From assembly GCA_934463115.1 (NCBI GenBank), contig CAKSIN010000011.1:1-64000 (forward strand): a stretch of 64,000 bases of DNA, given 5' to 3'. This DNA comes from an uncultured Clostridia bacterium. GTDB lineage: Bacteria; Bacillota; Clostridia; UMGS1810. The translations under genes were made by a program, and so were the position numbers. Shown here piece after piece: positions 17,205 to 24,395 of the stretch (within the stretch, counting starts at the first letter, position 1; each line of letters starts with the position of its first letter). The notes under the pieces are model-generated. The model had not been told where the DNA came from. It was given only the letters and a program-made list of their open reading frames with translations, and ran no database searches.

Positions 17205-17873
17205 TTAATTAATGCAATTTAAGCACGGTTTATACAGCTGTGCTGCTGTTTTGATATCAATCATTCGTTTAGCCGCGTTGTTTCTTATGTGCGCGCAGTT
17301 TTCAAGATGATATTTTTTCCCGGCAGGTGTTACATAAACAAAGCTTAATTCATCGGGCGGATTTTGAACATCTATATTCGATGTTTCCGGTCTTTCTGTA
17401 TTAATCTGTTTGGCTGTTGGAATGTTGATTTTGCTGAAAAGAATCGCGCAGACAGTCGCAAGAATTAATATGATGATAGCATTGCAGATAACCAGCTTGC
17501 ATTTATCCTTATCGGTGCATTTGCGAATCATAACATCTGCAAATGCGGTTGCCTCGCGTTCCTTTGCAGCTGCGGTTAAATCAGAATACATATGATTTAG
17601 TTCTATATGCCCGGCTTCATGAAACATGACATTGCGCTTTTCTTTTGGTGTGAGAGATGAACGTATAAATATGTATTTGACGTTTTCATCACAATAAATA
17701 AACCCGTTACTGTTTATATTGTGTTGAAGCTGCAACTCCGCAATTATTTGCGAATCGTTATTAAATGAAACGATTTTCCAGCCTTTTTTCTCGTAGTATT
17801 GTTTTACCGAAAGATAGTCAGTACCCCTTTTTAATTTTCTAAACAGTGTTGCTGCTTTATTTTTAATTGACAA
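17205..17873 (-). CDS. ImmA/IrrE-type metalloprotease with transmembrane segment and C-terminal Cys motif
   Basis: 222 residues. The peptidase domain spans residues 1-120 with zinc motif HEAGHIELNH (85-94) and a downstream glutamate in EREATAFAD. A transmembrane helix follows (about 126-147, VICNAIIILILATVCAILF). The C-terminal 45 residues (VYVTPAGKKYH..NCAHIR ... YKPCLNC) resemble the small Cys/His zinc domain found at the end of competence and nuclease proteins and should lie outside the cell. The start is TTG 17873 with GAGGAGG upstream. ImmA proteases cleave their cognate repressor to induce the element, and the repressor gene lies 48 bp upstream in the same operon. Confidence 0.8.
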   Translation of the reverse strand: MSIKNKAATLFRKLKRGTDYLSVKQYYEKKGWKIVSFNNDSQIIAELQLQHNINSNGFIYCDENVKYIFIRSSLTPKEKRNVMFHEAGHIELNHMYSDLTAAAKEREATAFADVMIRKCTDKDKCKLVICNAIIILILATVCAILFSKINIPTAKQINTERPETSNIDVQNPPDELSFVYVTPAGKKYHLENCAHIRNNAAKRMIDIKTAAQLYKPCLNCIN

Positions 17874-17921
17874 TTCAGATCCTCCTCGTTAATATCGGGA
17901 ATAGCATTGTCAATATGTCGC

Positions 17922-18284
17922 TTAGTTTTCTTCATTTATTTTCTTGATTAAGTTCAAAGGAAGCTGTCTCCCCTCTGTTATACCTCCGTCGTCGGCAGCT
18001 ATATAAGGTGCTGAAGCTATATCTTCATCATGGTATTTATGTACGACTCTTCTATTTACTTCCAGTACATCGGTACGACCAAGTAAGTAATCGACAGAGC
18101 AATTAAAATAATCGGCAATTTTACAAATCGCCTCTATTCTAGGATAATATGCGTTCGTGTCGGACGACATCGTATATATGGCATTCTTATTTAAATCACA
18201 CGCGCTTAGAACTTTACTTATAGATACTCCTTTTTCTTTGGCTATACGCTTAATAATGTTTGCCATTTCTTGTGGTTTTTGCAT
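17922..18284 (-). CDS. XRE-family phage repressor (immunity regulator)
   Basis: 120 residues. The N-terminal helix-turn-helix of Cro/CI type is clear (MANIIKRIAKEKGVSISKVL, IEAICKIADYFNCSVDYLLGR). The C-terminal 45 residues include SAPYIAADDGGITEG, a segment often seen at the end of ImmR-like repressors. It is transcribed leftward, divergently from the early genes, and faces two identical 16-bp palindromes at 18,320-18,366 that cover the early promoter. It probably maintains lysogeny by blocking that promoter and is inactivated by the ImmA-type protease encoded next to it. Confidence 0.85.
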   Translation of the reverse strand: MQKPQEMANIIKRIAKEKGVSISKVLSACDLNKNAIYTMSSDTNAYYPRIEAICKIADYFNCSVDYLLGRTDVLEVNRRVVHKYHDEDIASAPYIAADDGGITEGRQLPLNLIKKINEEN

Positions 18285-18319
18285 AACATTAATACTCCTT
18301 TTTGTGCAACATGCAGATT

Positions 18320-18372
18320 TCTAAAGTACTTTAGAAATAATAGTTGACATTCTAAAGTACTTTAGATATAAT
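18320..18372 (+). promoter_or_regulatory. early lytic promoter with two identical repressor operators
   Basis: TTGACA (18344-18349), 17-bp spacer, TATAAT (18367-18372). The palindrome TCTAAAGTACTTTAGA occurs twice, at 18,320-18,335 just upstream of the -35 box and at 18,351-18,366 filling the spacer. Centres are 31 bp apart, about three helical turns, so dimers would bind on the same face and could cooperate. The first copy also lies within reach of the divergent repressor promoter. I found no third copy in the window. Confidence 0.85.
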
Positions 18373-18519
18373 TAGATTATAAAATTCATAATTCATCTGA
18401 AACACGCAAAAGCAGCGCGACGATGTAGAGGGGCTACAAAGTCGGCACAATGCGTAATCTTAACACCAGTATAGCAGATGTGTTTGAATTTTGCAAGAAT
18501 TTTTTTAGGAGGTGAGACA

Positions 18520-18741
18520 ATGGAAAAGGTAATTACTTTTAAAAACGGGTTTAGCGTATGCATGACGGACAAAGGACAAAATCCACCGCGTACAAAAGAG
18601 CTGTCGCGGTGGTACGAGAAGTTTATAGCTCAAGTTCGACAAGAGGGCGGCATGAATATCGCGGATTTGTTGGGAATTAAAAAAGGTAACCGGGAAAGTG
18701 TTGACCGCGCTTCCGGTTACCAAGGCAAGACTCATTCATAG
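18520..18741 (+). CDS. first early phage gene, hypothetical protein
   Basis: 73 residues from ATG 18520, which follows AGGAGGTGAGACA. No recognised domain: a basic, mostly helical protein (MEKVITFKNGFSVCMTDKG ... MNIADLLGIKKGNRESVDR). As the first gene after the operator-controlled promoter it occupies the position of Ner or Cro in other phages, but it has no visible HTH. The stop codon lies inside the first of two tandem hairpins. Confidence 0.65.
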   Translation: MEKVITFKNGFSVCMTDKGQNPPRTKELSRWYEKFIAQVRQEGGMNIADLLGIKKGNRESVDRASGYQGKTHS

Positions 18742-18763
18742 GAATGAGCAGGGGCAATGCCCC
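18731..18763 (+). other. two tandem RNA hairpins after the first early gene
   Basis: CTCATTC/GAATGAG with loop ATAG (18731-18748), then GGGGC/GCCCC with loop AAT (18751-18763). No T-run follows, so these are not a standard terminator; they could stabilise or process the early transcript. Confidence 0.4.
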
Positions 18764-18818
18764 GGAAATAATGATATAACATATTTTGAGAAAAGTCAAT
18801 AGAAACGGAGGAATTTGT

Positions 18819-19046
18819 ATGAAAAAAGCTACGATATATAATTTTTCAAGGTTGTGCAGAGCACAGAAGAATAAGTGTGAAAACTGCCCTATGAGCGCTG
18901 ACAACAACGGAGCAGATAAATTTTGTCTCACACTTGTTACGAAATACCCCGATAAGGCAAACGAAATAATACTTAAATGGTGCAAAGAACACCCTGACAA
19001 CGTAATCCGTGAGATGAACCCCACTCGTGGCAGACCATTGGGATGA
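18819..19046 (+). CDS. small Cys-rich early phage protein
   Basis: 75 residues from ATG 18819 behind GGAGG. It contains CRAQKNKCENCPMSADN and FCL, a likely zinc-binding Cys cluster, followed by DKANEIILKWCKEHP. The same module forms the C-terminal 60 residues of the Gly/Tyr-repeat protein at 19,397-20,392 (TIYEYARMCKTYHTNCPNCP ... DKANEIILKWCKEHP), so the two genes share a duplicated domain. Function unknown. Confidence 0.7.
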   Translation: MKKATIYNFSRLCRAQKNKCENCPMSADNNGADKFCLTLVTKYPDKANEIILKWCKEHPDNVIREMNPTRGRPLG

Positions 19047-19112
19047 GTAGATGGCGCAGATTTGGAAGTTTTGTATGACGAAACAATTAAAATCAAGAAA
19101 GGAAGATGTAAA

Positions 19113-19409
19113 ATGACAAATTATGTAGGTAAAAAAGTATTGGTAAGAGGTATTCAGAGCGGAGTTTATTTTGGGGAATTGGTTTCACAGGATAAACAAG
19201 AAGTTGAAATGAAGAATGTTCGTAATTTATGGCGTTGGAGCGGCGCGAATACATTGCTTGATTTAGCTGAAAACGGTGCCCGAAATACAGATGATTGCTA
19301 TTTCTCAAATAAAGTCAAAAGCATTGTTTTGACTGATATATGTGAAATTGTGCCGTGTTCCGATAAGGCTATTAAAAATATAGAGGGCGTAATAGAATGG
19401 ACATATTAA
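19113..19409 (+). CDS. DUF6948-like early phage protein
   Basis: 98 residues from ATG 19113 (GGAAG upstream). The sequence (YVGKKVLVRGIQSGVYFGEL, MKNVRNLWRWSGANTLLDLA, EIVPCSDKAIKNIEGV) matches a family of small phage proteins I recall as DUF6948, a beta-rich domain of unknown function. The last 13 bp overlap the start of the next gene, indicating coupling. Role unknown. Confidence 0.65.
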   Translation: MTNYVGKKVLVRGIQSGVYFGELVSQDKQEVEMKNVRNLWRWSGANTLLDLAENGARNTDDCYFSNKVKSIVLTDICEIVPCSDKAIKNIEGVIEWTY

Positions 19410-20392
19410 AGATTAAACAATTTTTAAGTGGCTACGACTACAGCTACAACTACGACTACGACTACGGCTACGGCGATGGCTACAACTACGGCAACTGCGA
19501 CGGTGATGGCTACTGTGATGACGGCAACGGCAGCGGCTACGGCAACGGCTACGGCTACGGCAAAGGCAGCGGCAACGGCAGAGGTAGCTGCTACGGCAAA
19601 GGCAGCGGCTACGGCAACGGCTACGGCAAAGGCAGCGGCTACGGCAAAGGCAGCGGCTACGGCAACGGCTACGGCAAAGGCAGCGGCTACGGCAACGGCA
19701 GAGGTAGCTGCTACGGCAAAGGCAGCGGCTACGGCAACGGCAACGGCAACGGCATTAAAAGTATTAACGGATACGACATTTACAGAGTTGACAATACGCC
19801 TACAATATTCACTCATATTCATGGTAGTGTTGCAAAAGGCTATATTTTAGAGCAAAACGTAATTTTAAAGCCTTGTTACATAGTAAAAGACAACGGATAT
19901 TTTGCGCACGGTGAAACATTGAAAGAAGCTCAATCCGCGCTTGAAGAAAAAATCCTTGACGATATGGATATTGAGGAAAAGATAAAATCGTTCAAAGAAA
20001 AATTCCCCGATGTCAATAAAAAATATCCTGTTAAAGACTTCTATAAATGGCACCATAATTTGACGGGTAGCTGTGACATGGGGCGGAAAGCGTTTGCAAG
20101 AAGCCACAACATAGACATTGACAACGATATTATGACGGTAAGCGAATTTATGGATTTGACCGAAAATGCGTATTGTGGTGAAGTTATAAAAGAATTAAAG
20201 GAACGTTATAAAAATGAAAAAGCAACGATATATGAGTATGCGAGGATGTGTAAAACGTATCATACTAATTGCCCAAATTGCCCAATGTGGAACGAAGTGT
20301 GCACTTTCTGTATCATGGATAATACTCAGGTTGACAAAGCAAACGAAATAATTCTCAAATGGTGCAAAGAACACCCGATAAAGACAAGATAA
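19397..20392 (+). CDS. Gly/Tyr-repeat protein with DUF7666-like domain and C-terminal Cys module
   Basis: 331 residues in three parts. Residues 11-119 are a low-complexity Gly-Tyr-Asn-Ser-Lys array built from GSGYGNGYGK-like units. Residues about 120-265 are a folded domain (INGYDIYRVDNTPT, AKGYILEQNVILKPCYIVKD, WHHNLTGSCDMGR) that resembles DUF7666, a phage and prophage domain. The last 60 residues repeat the Cys module of the gene at 18,819. The frame is fixed by conserved sequence on both sides of the array. The array may be a sticky, phase-separating or surface-binding segment. Function unknown. A possible ancestral continuation into the next frame is described in the findings. Confidence 0.75.
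   Translation: MDILKIKQFLSGYDYSYNYDYDYGYGDGYNYGNCDGDGYCDDGNGSGYGNGYGYGKGSGNGRGSCYGKGSGYGNGYGKGSGYGKGSGYGNGYGKGSGYGNGRGSCYGKGSGYGNGNGNGIKSINGYDIYRVDNTPTIFTHIHGSVAKGYILEQNVILKPCYIVKDNGYFAHGETLKEAQSALEEKILDDMDIEEKIKSFKEKFPDVNKKYPVKDFYKWHHNLTGSCDMGRKAFARSHNIDIDNDIMTVSEFMDLTENAYCGEVIKELKERYKNEKATIYEYARMCKTYHTNCPNCPMWNEVCTFCIMDNTQVDKANEIILKWCKEHPIKTR
19427..19753 (+). repeat. GC-rich coding repeat array (GGC-TAC/AAC units)
   Basis: About 330 bp made from GGCTACGGCAACGGC-like units. A 50-bp block starting at 19,571 recurs exactly at 19,691, a 120-bp period equal to 40 codons. Copy number should vary by slippage or recombination in steps of 3n bp, changing the length of the Gly/Tyr region without breaking the frame. 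Confidence 0.85.
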
Positions 20393-20402
20393 GTTTTTAG
20401 AA

Positions 20403-20582
20403 ATGTTTCCGAATGCGAAAATAGATAGTGACGGTGTCATTGATATTGCGCCTTGTACCATGGAAAAAGGCAGATATGCTATGACTGCTCATTCTTGTAC
20501 AATGTCATACAAATATACTACTTGTGCACAATGTCGCAAAGAATATTGGTTTGCGGAGGTAGAAGAAAGACACGATTTATGA
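20403..20582 (+). CDS. small Cys-containing phage protein
   Basis: 59 residues from ATG 20403 (MFPNAKIDSDGVIDIAPC ... CAQCRKEYWFAEVEE). The CxxC pairs suggest a small zinc ribbon. The same frame is open upstream to 20,382 and reads RQDKFLE before the ATG, which looks like the natural continuation of the preceding protein's KWCKEHPIKTR. It may therefore be the detached C-terminus of a longer ancestral protein. Function unknown. Confidence 0.55.
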   Translation: MFPNAKIDSDGVIDIAPCTMEKGRYAMTAHSCTMSYKYTTCAQCRKEYWFAEVEERHDL

Positions 20583-20594
20583 GGAGCGAAGAAA

Positions 20595-20792
20595 ATGATA
20601 AATAAAGGCGATAAAGTAATGATTATAGGCAGTGCCGAAGAAAACAAATACAATGGCTGTGTTTTTGAAGTTTTATCGGAGCCGTACAATATTTGTGGGT
20701 CAACAGTTGTCAAGATGAAATGCAACGAAACAGGCAAATATTTCGGCGGTGGATATGCTGTTGAATTTTTGAAGAAAGTTGAGGCAGAGTAA
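20595..20792 (+). CDS. small hypothetical phage protein (SH3-like beta-barrel?)
   Basis: 65 residues from ATG 20595, preceded by GAGGAG. The pattern KGDKVMIIGSAEENKYNG ... VVKMKCNETGKYFGGG suggests a small beta barrel, but this is a weak call. Tightly spaced with neighbours in the early operon. Confidence 0.6.
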   Translation: MINKGDKVMIIGSAEENKYNGCVFEVLSEPYNICGSTVVKMKCNETGKYFGGGYAVEFLKKVEAE

Positions 20793-20793
20793 A

Positions 20794-20892
20794 ATGAAAT
20801 TTGATGAAAAAGTAATTAATTTTATAAATGTATATCGTGACGAAGAAGCATTAAAAGCATTGAAAGGCGGTGCGGTACAATGCGTATATTAA
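20794..20892 (+). CDS. very small phage ORF
   Basis: 32 codons from ATG 20794, one base after the previous stop and overlapping the next start by 13 bp (MKFDEKVINFINVYRDEEAL). The tight packing in a coupled early operon favours a real gene, but the length makes the call uncertain. Confidence 0.4.
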   Translation: MKFDEKVINFINVYRDEEALKALKGGAVQCVY

Positions 20893-21062
20893 CAAAGATT
20901 AAGCAGTTATTTTGTAAACACTCTTTTGAAAAACATTATATTCCGTACGGTTTTAGGATTGTTGATGGTTGGCTTGTACAAACGTTTGAGTACAAATGTT
21001 TAAAATGCGGGAAAACACAATTAAAAATCACTAAGCGAAAAGGCGGTAATGCAAATGAATAA
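20880..21062 (+). CDS. small zinc-ribbon phage protein
   Basis: 60 residues. CKHSFEKH near the N-terminus and YKCLKCGKTQLK near the C-terminus give a C-H ... CxxC metal-binding layout common in phage early proteins. Function unknown. Confidence 0.6.
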   Translation: MRILTKIKQLFCKHSFEKHYIPYGFRIVDGWLVQTFEYKCLKCGKTQLKITKRKGGNANE

Positions 21063-21114
21063 CAGATATATATTCAGAGGAAAGCGGAAAGGCAAGCAGT
21101 TACGGACAAATTGA
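21055..21114 (+). pseudogene. possible YopX N-terminal remnant
   Basis: 19 codons starting at ATG 21055 read MNNRYIFRGKRKGKQLRTN. The first 12 residues fit the start of YopX-family phage proteins, which are normally over 100 residues; the rest is missing. Likely a decayed stump or a chance match. Confidence 0.3.
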
Positions 21115-21129
21115 ATGGAGGAAACGAAA

Positions 21130-21483
21130 ATGGAACGGATTAAAGTATGTCGGGAATGCAGACATATATTTACAACATCGGTAAATTCGCAGATGTTCTG
21201 CAGTGCGGAGTGTCGGCAAAAAGCATACCGGAAGAAAAAGGCAATGCCGCGGGCGAGATGCCCGGTATGCGGGCGGATATTCAGCATAACCGATTCCAGG
21301 AAGAAATATTGCAGTGCGGCGTGTCGTTTGGGTTTGGATGACAACAAGCCGCGGAGCGGAAAGTGTGGTATCCAAGAAAAGGCGCTTGTTAATACTTGTC
21401 TATCGCTGGATGAAATAGCTAAGCTGGCGCGCGAGGCAGGAATGACATACGGTGAGTATGTGGCGAAGAACGGATTGAGGTGA
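21130..21483 (+). CDS. double zinc-finger phage protein
   Basis: 117 residues from ATG 21130 (GGAGG upstream; the in-frame ATG at 21115 overlaps that site). Two related Cys4 ribbons are visible: CRECRHIF ... FCSAECR and CPVCGRIF ... YCSAACR. The C-terminal SLDEIAKLAREAGMTYGEYV is a short helical segment common at the end of phage DNA-binding proteins. Probably a nucleic-acid-binding early protein; target unknown. Confidence 0.7.
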   Translation: MERIKVCRECRHIFTTSVNSQMFCSAECRQKAYRKKKAMPRARCPVCGRIFSITDSRKKYCSAACRLGLDDNKPRSGKCGIQEKALVNTCLSLDEIAKLAREAGMTYGEYVAKNGLR

Positions 21484-21490
21484 CGCGCGG

Positions 21491-21889
21491 ATGAAAGAGA
21501 TACAGAGCAGTAATCCGATTGAAAGAATGTACTTGATGTTTCGGAGAGAACTTGACGAAATGTGGATACCGGAGGATATTCAAAGAATGGATGTGCGGCG
21601 GATTAAGTTTGACGGCAAGACTGTCGGCATGATGTGTGTGCGCATTGTCGGTTACGGTGCGTACATAGACTGCATTTATGTGTTGCCGAAGTTTCGACGC
21701 AGAGGATTGGCAAGAAAGGCAGTACTTGAGTGGTACGCGGACAATGACTGGCGCGATGAGATTAGGCTGCACATCATCAACAACAACGACGCGGCGATGT
21801 GGTTCTGGAAGTCAATATTCCAGCTGGAAATGATTGAAAGAAACGACATTGACACATTGTACAGAATAGTGGATTTTGAGAGGGTGTGA
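21491..21889 (+). CDS. GNAT-family N-acetyltransferase
   Basis: 132 residues. The acetyl-CoA binding motif A is visible (IDCIYVLPKFRRRGLARKAV), followed by the C-terminal NNNDAAMWFWKSIFQLE typical of GNAT proteins. An acetyltransferase in the early operon could modify a host protein, a toxin or a defence factor. Mu Mom has a GNAT-related fold, but nothing here points to DNA modification. Substrate unknown. Confidence 0.75.
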   Translation: MKEIQSSNPIERMYLMFRRELDEMWIPEDIQRMDVRRIKFDGKTVGMMCVRIVGYGAYIDCIYVLPKFRRRGLARKAVLEWYADNDWRDEIRLHIINNNDAAMWFWKSIFQLEMIERNDIDTLYRIVDFERV

Positions 21890-21893
21890 CGAT

Positions 21894-22172
21894 ATGAACA
21901 AAGAAATGAGACGGACGGTTATCGGCAGTATTGCCGGTGTTGGAATGATAGTATTCGGAATATGTTCCGCACAGCCGGAGGCAGCAAATGAAACAATATG
22001 CCCGGTTGCGACTGTGGAATACACAGTGCAGGACGGTGACAGCCTCTGGAGCATAGCGGAGGAACAATACGGCAGAGAGAAAGCAACGGAATATGCCGCA
22101 AAAATCGGCAGTGTGAACAATATCGATAACATCATCTATCCCGGTGAAATAATCAGAATACCGGCAGAGTGA
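21894..22172 (+). CDS. membrane-anchored or secreted LysM protein
   Basis: 92 residues. An N-terminal hydrophobic segment (VIGSIAGVGMIVFGICSA, about 9-26) acts as signal or anchor, and a single LysM domain fills the C-terminus (VEYTVQDGDSLWSIAEEQYG ... IDNIIYPGEIIRIP). LysM binds peptidoglycan or chitin-like glycans, so the domain is outside the membrane. Its place among the early genes, just before the transposase, rather than in the lysis module is unusual. Confidence 0.8.
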   Translation: MNKEMRRTVIGSIAGVGMIVFGICSAQPEAANETICPVATVEYTVQDGDSLWSIAEEQYGREKATEYAAKIGSVNNIDNIIYPGEIIRIPAE

Positions 22173-22188
22173 TAAGGGGGGAATGGAA

Positions 22189-22431
22189 ATGGCAATATCA
22201 AAATTCAGAGTGGCACTTGAAGACACGGGAAAGACTCAGACGGCACTGCTTCGCGAGATTCAGAAGCGCGGATATCCGACACTGAACGTGCAGCGGTTAA
22301 GCAGCATCGGCACGGGAGTGCTGCATGGACCGCAGGCAGATGCAATATGCAAGCTGGCAGAGCAGATTATTGATGAGTGGCGCACGGCGGACAGAATAGC
22401 AAGGGAGCGCCGAAAGGATGTATCTGCATGA
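22189..22431 (+). CDS. small DNA-binding-like protein before the transposase
   Basis: 80 residues from ATG 22189, placed 9 bp after GGGGGG (the ATG at 22183 is too close). The sequence (FRVALEDTGKTQTALLREIQ, LNVQRLSSIGTGV, ADAICKLAEQIIDEW) has the rhythm of a short helix-turn-helix. It ends in an ATGA overlap with the transposase start, so the two are translationally coupled. It may be a Ner-like regulator or a transposase partner. Confidence 0.55.
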   Translation: MAISKFRVALEDTGKTQTALLREIQKRGYPTLNVQRLSSIGTGVLHGPQADAICKLAEQIIDEWRTADRIARERRKDVSA

Positions 22432-24380
22432 GCTATTTAACAGTTAAAGAGGTTGCGGAATTGGCAGGATGCAATGAACGATTTGTTCAGCGCAAAGCAA
22501 AAGACGGTAGCTGGTTGTCTATAAAGGATATAGATGATTATAATCGCCCTCAATATCGTTTTGCGGTGTCGGACTTGCCTCCCGACATACAGCGCCGCTA
22601 CTACAGCAAGCAGCGCGCGCAGATAACAGAGTGTTCCCTGCCTATCAGCAACGAGGCTATCGAAGAATTAAGCGATGAGGAACGCGCAGAGGTTAAAATG
22701 TGGGCGGGGTTAATTGAACGGTGGCAAATTGCGCGTCAGAATTTTGAAAAGAAAACGGATGCGGATAAATATTTCGTCAATGCCGTTAAGCTGGAAAAAG
22801 GCCCGCTATTCCCGATAAGCGAATGCACTTTGTATCGTAAGTGGAAAGCATACAAAGCCGGAGACATCAAAGGGTTGTTGGACAAGCGCGGCGGATATAC
22901 CAAAGGGCAAAGCAATATTCCCGATGAAGTGTGGGACTACTTCATATACTGTTACTTAGACCAGCGGCAGCTGTCAATCAGACAGTGCTATAATCATGCG
23001 GTGCAGTGGGCTAAGGAATATTGCCCGGAATCTGTCGAAACACTGCCCTGCTATGCATCATTCGGGCGCAGGCTCCACAATGAGATTCCGAAAGCAACGG
23101 TTATTGCAGGACGTGAGGGTGAAAAAGCATTCAGCGACAGAGCCGCACCATATATCAACAGGCTGTACGATGAGTTAAAACCTAATGATTATTGGATAGC
23201 CGACAACCACACACTGGATATTATATCGCAGTACGATGACGGCAGCGGAACGCACAGGCTGTCACTCACCGCCTTTATAGACGCAAGGAGCGGAGTTATG
23301 GTTGGGTGGAATCTGACGGACAACCCGAACAGCCAAAGCACAGTATTGGCACTCCGAAAGGCCATATTGCGGTTCGGAATACCTAAAAAAGTGTATTTTG
23401 ATAACGGTTCGGAGTTCCTAACACACGATTTAGCCGGAAGAGGACACAGGACAAAGAAGAATGCCGACTTGATTAATAATCCGCCTCCTGTTTTTCAGAG
23501 ACTCGGCATGATAATGACAAATGCAATAGTGCGGAACGCTAAGGCAAAGCCGATTGAGCGAACATTCAGTACATTCAAAGGCTCGGTAAGCCGAATGTTT
23601 GAAACATTTTGCGGCGGAAACGTGACGGAGCGACCGGAACAGCTGAAATATATACTCAAAGCCGGAAAGATACCAACCGACAGCGAATTGCGCGAGGTAA
23701 TTGATGACCTCATAGACGGCATATATAACGTGGGCGAATACGGCGGAAAGGTTGCGGCGGACAAAGGAAAAAGACGTATAGACGTGTGGAACAAGCATAT
23801 AACCGAAATTCGCAAGCCTGTCAATGAGGATGACCTTAACCTGATGCTGCTGCGCTCGGCAAGACCGCAGACTGTCAAGAGAAACGGTGTGTATCTGAAA
23901 ATATCCGGCGAAAAGCTGGAATATTGGGATGAAAACACCTGGAGAATGCTCGGCGAAAAGGTATATATCCGATACAACCCCGAAGAGCTCAACAATGTGA
24001 GGATATACAATGCAGATGATGACAGATACATATGCACACTTCCGCTGTCGGCAGAAACGTCTATCAAATTCGACGCTACAAATGAAGAGGTGGCGCTGGC
24101 ACAGAGAAAAGTACACGAAGTACACCGCTCTATCCGCAAAAGTGTGGCAGAGTACAAAGAAAGGTTATCACCGGAAAAGCGAATTGACATTCTTGACATG
24201 CAGATTCGCCGCGCTCATGAGGGCAAAGGCGGAATGAAGATAGAGCAGCCGAATATAATCGTTCCGGTAATGTCGGACGAAAAGCAGGAGGAATATGTGC
24301 ACAAAACAGCCGTGGGACAATCGGCGGTTGTAATTGATATTAACAAGATGAACGCAAATGCCGAAAGGCGCAAAAGATAA
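22428..24380 (+). CDS. Mu-type DDE transposase (MuA-like)
   Basis: 650 residues from ATG 22428. N-terminal winged-helix DNA-binding domain (YLTVKEVAELAGCNERFVQR, QYRFAVSDLPPDIQ), then HTH and RNase-H-like integrase core, then the Mu C-terminal beta barrel. The DDE triad is visible: Asp ~259 in YWIADNHTLD, Asp ~325 in KVYFDNGSEF, Glu ~377 in NAKAKPIERTF. It should bind the end repeats at 16.3-16.9 kb and 47.9 kb and insert with a 5-bp duplication, as is seen. No frameshift or missing catalytic residue, so the element may still transpose. Confidence 0.93.
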   Translation: MSYLTVKEVAELAGCNERFVQRKAKDGSWLSIKDIDDYNRPQYRFAVSDLPPDIQRRYYSKQRAQITECSLPISNEAIEELSDEERAEVKMWAGLIERWQIARQNFEKKTDADKYFVNAVKLEKGPLFPISECTLYRKWKAYKAGDIKGLLDKRGGYTKGQSNIPDEVWDYFIYCYLDQRQLSIRQCYNHAVQWAKEYCPESVETLPCYASFGRRLHNEIPKATVIAGREGEKAFSDRAAPYINRLYDELKPNDYWIADNHTLDIISQYDDGSGTHRLSLTAFIDARSGVMVGWNLTDNPNSQSTVLALRKAILRFGIPKKVYFDNGSEFLTHDLAGRGHRTKKNADLINNPPPVFQRLGMIMTNAIVRNAKAKPIERTFSTFKGSVSRMFETFCGGNVTERPEQLKYILKAGKIPTDSELREVIDDLIDGIYNVGEYGGKVAADKGKRRIDVWNKHITEIRKPVNEDDLNLMLLRSARPQTVKRNGVYLKISGEKLEYWDENTWRMLGEKVYIRYNPEELNNVRIYNADDDRYICTLPLSAETSIKFDATNEEVALAQRKVHEVHRSIRKSVAEYKERLSPEKRIDILDMQIRRAHEGKGGMKIEQPNIIVPVMSDEKQEEYVHKTAVGQSAVVIDINKMNANAERRKR

Positions 24381-24395
24381 GGAGGATATAGAAAA

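Noticed and set aside
16961..17212. Plus-strand open frame in the left end of the prophage
   Set aside because: It is antisense to the small minus-strand RHH-like gene, lacks a ribosome-binding site and resembles no family.
19427..19753. Possible CRISPR array
   Set aside because: The units are contiguous coding repeats without unique spacers of constant length, and no cas genes are present.
19424..19850. Ala/Thr-rich open frames on both strands across the Gly/Tyr repeat (for example TATATAKAAATAE)
   Set aside because: They are open only because the GGCTACGGCAAC repeat lacks stops in several frames; only the Gly/Tyr frame joins conserved sequence on both sides.
21491..21889. Mom-like DNA-modification role for the GNAT protein
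   Set aside because: Mom lies next to com in the late region of Mu; this gene is early and matches ordinary GNAT acetyltransferases.
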